17,779 nucleotides of DNA from JBLHGN01 sp047616325 (GTDB taxonomy: Bacteria; Pseudomonadota; Gammaproteobacteria; Pseudomonadales; Cellvibrionaceae): assembly GCA_047616325.1 (NCBI GenBank), contig JBLHGN010000043.1:1-17779 (forward strand), in the 5' to 3' direction. Within the stretch, counting starts at the first letter, position 1, and each line of letters starts with the position of its first letter. Positions 17,206-17,779 of the stretch are shown one piece after another. The notes under the pieces were generated by a model. The model did not search any database, was not told the origin of the DNA, and saw nothing but the letters and a program-made list of their open reading frames with translations. Position numbers and translations under genes: made by a program.

Positions 17206-17214
17206 TGTGCATAA
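17206..17214 (-). promoter_or_regulatory. DnaA-box match upstream of lpxC
   Basis: The + strand reads TGTGCATAA, that is TTATGCACA on the - strand, an exact match to the DnaA consensus TTATNCACA. It is about 240 nt upstream of lpxC and is the second exact match in the two gaps that flank ftsZ. I noticed no other exact match in the window when reading by eye. Confidence 0.35.
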
Positions 17215-17351
17215 GTAGTGGCATTTTGGTTGCGTTTGAGTGATGGGTGCTGTTCAATGTGTGACCAGTTTTGAGGTGGTCCCTTTGCGTGCCCCGCTGT
17301 GTGCCGGCCTTTTACTGGAATCGCAAAGTAGACGTTTCAGATTTTCTACCT

Positions 17352-17384
17352 GGGCGAGTTTCTGGTATTGTTCGCGCCCTTTTT
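17352..17384 (+). terminator. Terminator- or attenuator-like stem in the lpxC leader
   Basis: GGGCG (17352-17356) pairs with CGCCC (17375-17379), followed at once by TTTTT (17380-17384). The loop is 18 nt, so the hairpin is only moderately stable. A second CGCCC at 17386-17390 could pair with the same 5' arm and disrupt the terminator form, an arrangement reminiscent of attenuation. It ends 68 nt before the lpxC start. No experimental or comparative support is available here. Confidence 0.3.
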
Positions 17385-17452
17385 ACGCCCGAGCCTAAAA
17401 CACTCGCTTCAGCTGAGCTTAATACGCATGCCAAAACCGAGAATTGAACAGA

Positions 17453-17779
17453 ATGATTAAACAGAGAACTCTGAAGAATGAGATACGTGCAACGGGTGTA
17501 GGGCTTCACACTGGGCAGAAGATATATCTGACATTACGACCTGCAGCCATTGACGCCGGCATTATATTCAGACGAGTAGATTTAGCCCCGATTGTTGAAA
17601 TAGAAGCCAAAGCCGAAAACGTGGGCGATACCACCTTGTCTACCACACTCATGAAGGGCGATGTGCGGGTGTCGACGGTTGAACATCTGCTTTCTGCCAT
17701 GGCCGGCATGGGTATAGATAACGCCATTATCGATGTAAGCGCCGACGAAGTGCCTATTATGGATGGCAGTGCTGGGCCC
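17453..17779 (+). CDS. lpxC: LpxC, UDP-3-O-acyl-GlcNAc deacetylase (3' partial)
   Basis: LpxC is the cytoplasmic zinc deacetylase that catalyses the committed step of lipid A synthesis. The first 109 residues are visible and the frame is still open at the window edge. The N terminus MIKQRTLKNEIRATGVGLHT and the segment TLRPAAIDAGIIFRR match the family start closely. TVEHLLSAMAGMGIDNA contains the first zinc ligand, His78, and PIMDGSAGP follows. The remaining zinc ligands and the catalytic region are outside the window. The gene lies after ftsZ as in E. coli and Pseudomonas. In E. coli the protein level is set by FtsH proteolysis through the C terminus, which cannot be examined here. The ribosome site is weak (GAACAGA just before ATG). 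Confidence 0.97.
   Translation, partial: MIKQRTLKNEIRATGVGLHTGQKIYLTLRPAAIDAGIIFRRVDLAPIVEIEAKAENVGDTTLSTTLMKGDVRVSTVEHLLSAMAGMGIDNAIIDVSADEVPIMDGSAGP

Larger units (their letters stand above)
16929..17452 (+). other. 524-nt intergenic region, ftsZ to lpxC
   Basis: No gene with family similarity was recognised here. Visible items are a weak terminator-like hairpin (17098-17123), a DnaA-box match on the - strand (17206-17214), a degenerate sigma-54-like element (17219-17234), a 51-codon open frame (17243-17398) without a good ribosome site, and a GC stem followed by five T (17352-17384). The gap is longer than the roughly 100 nt between these two genes in E. coli. It probably carries the ftsZ 3' end, the lpxC promoter and an lpxC leader, but I could not identify a convincing sigma-70 promoter. 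Confidence 0.6.

Noticed and set aside
17312..17727. Two - strand open frames of 65 and 73 codons over the lpxC leader and lpxC start
   Set aside because: One is antisense to clear lpxC coding sequence. The other has no motif or ribosome site and covers the putative leader.
1..17779. Search for an inserted or novel multigene system, mobile element, CRISPR array or tRNA
   Set aside because: Gene order follows the standard gammaproteobacterial dcw cluster without a foreign gene, and no repeat array, transposase or tRNA-like fold was seen.

Overview
This window is an almost complete division and cell wall (dcw) cluster of a Gram-negative gammaproteobacterium. All fifteen whole or partial dcw genes and the following lpxC are on the + strand. 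Their order (mraZ, rsmH, ftsL, ftsI, murE, murF, mraY, murD, ftsW, murG, murC, ddlB, ftsQ, ftsA, ftsZ, then lpxC) is the one known from Escherichia coli and Pseudomonas. LpxC implies a lipid A outer membrane, and the DNPR motif of MurE implies meso-diaminopimelate peptidoglycan. The protein sequences and moderate G+C content look like a marine gammaproteobacterium, perhaps near Saccharophagus/Teredinibacter (Cellvibrionaceae). That placement is an impression and has not been tested.

Layout: the window opens inside mraZ (1-327) and runs without a break through RsmH, FtsL, FtsI, MurE, MurF, MraY, MurD, FtsW, MurG and MurC (to 12478). Most junctions overlap or have gaps of 0-11 nt (GTGA, ATGA, TGATG, TAATG), which indicates one translationally coupled transcript; the one wider gap is 64 nt before ftsL. 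A 69-nt AT-rich gap precedes ddlB-ftsQ-ftsA (12548-15688). A 73-nt gap holding a strong hairpin and an exact DnaA-box match precedes ftsZ (15762-16928). A 524-nt gap without a clear gene separates ftsZ from lpxC, which runs off the right edge (17453-17779).

How the genes work together: MurC, MurD, MurE and MurF add L-Ala, D-Glu, meso-DAP and D-Ala-D-Ala (made by Ddl) to UDP-MurNAc. MraY and MurG build lipid I and lipid II. FtsW polymerises lipid II and FtsI crosslinks the glycan strands at the septum. FtsL and FtsQ scaffold these enzymes, and FtsA anchors the FtsZ ring to the membrane. RsmH methylates 16S rRNA, MraZ is the cluster's transcription regulator, and LpxC commits precursor to lipid A.

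I saw no mobile element, CRISPR array, tRNA, rRNA or foreign gene island, and no new multigene system. The points worth a second look are an SSQ in place of SSN in the FtsI active site, the hairpin between ftsA and ftsZ, two DnaA-box matches in the two gaps flanking ftsZ, the long structured lpxC leader, and the lysine-rich cytoplasmic tail of FtsQ.
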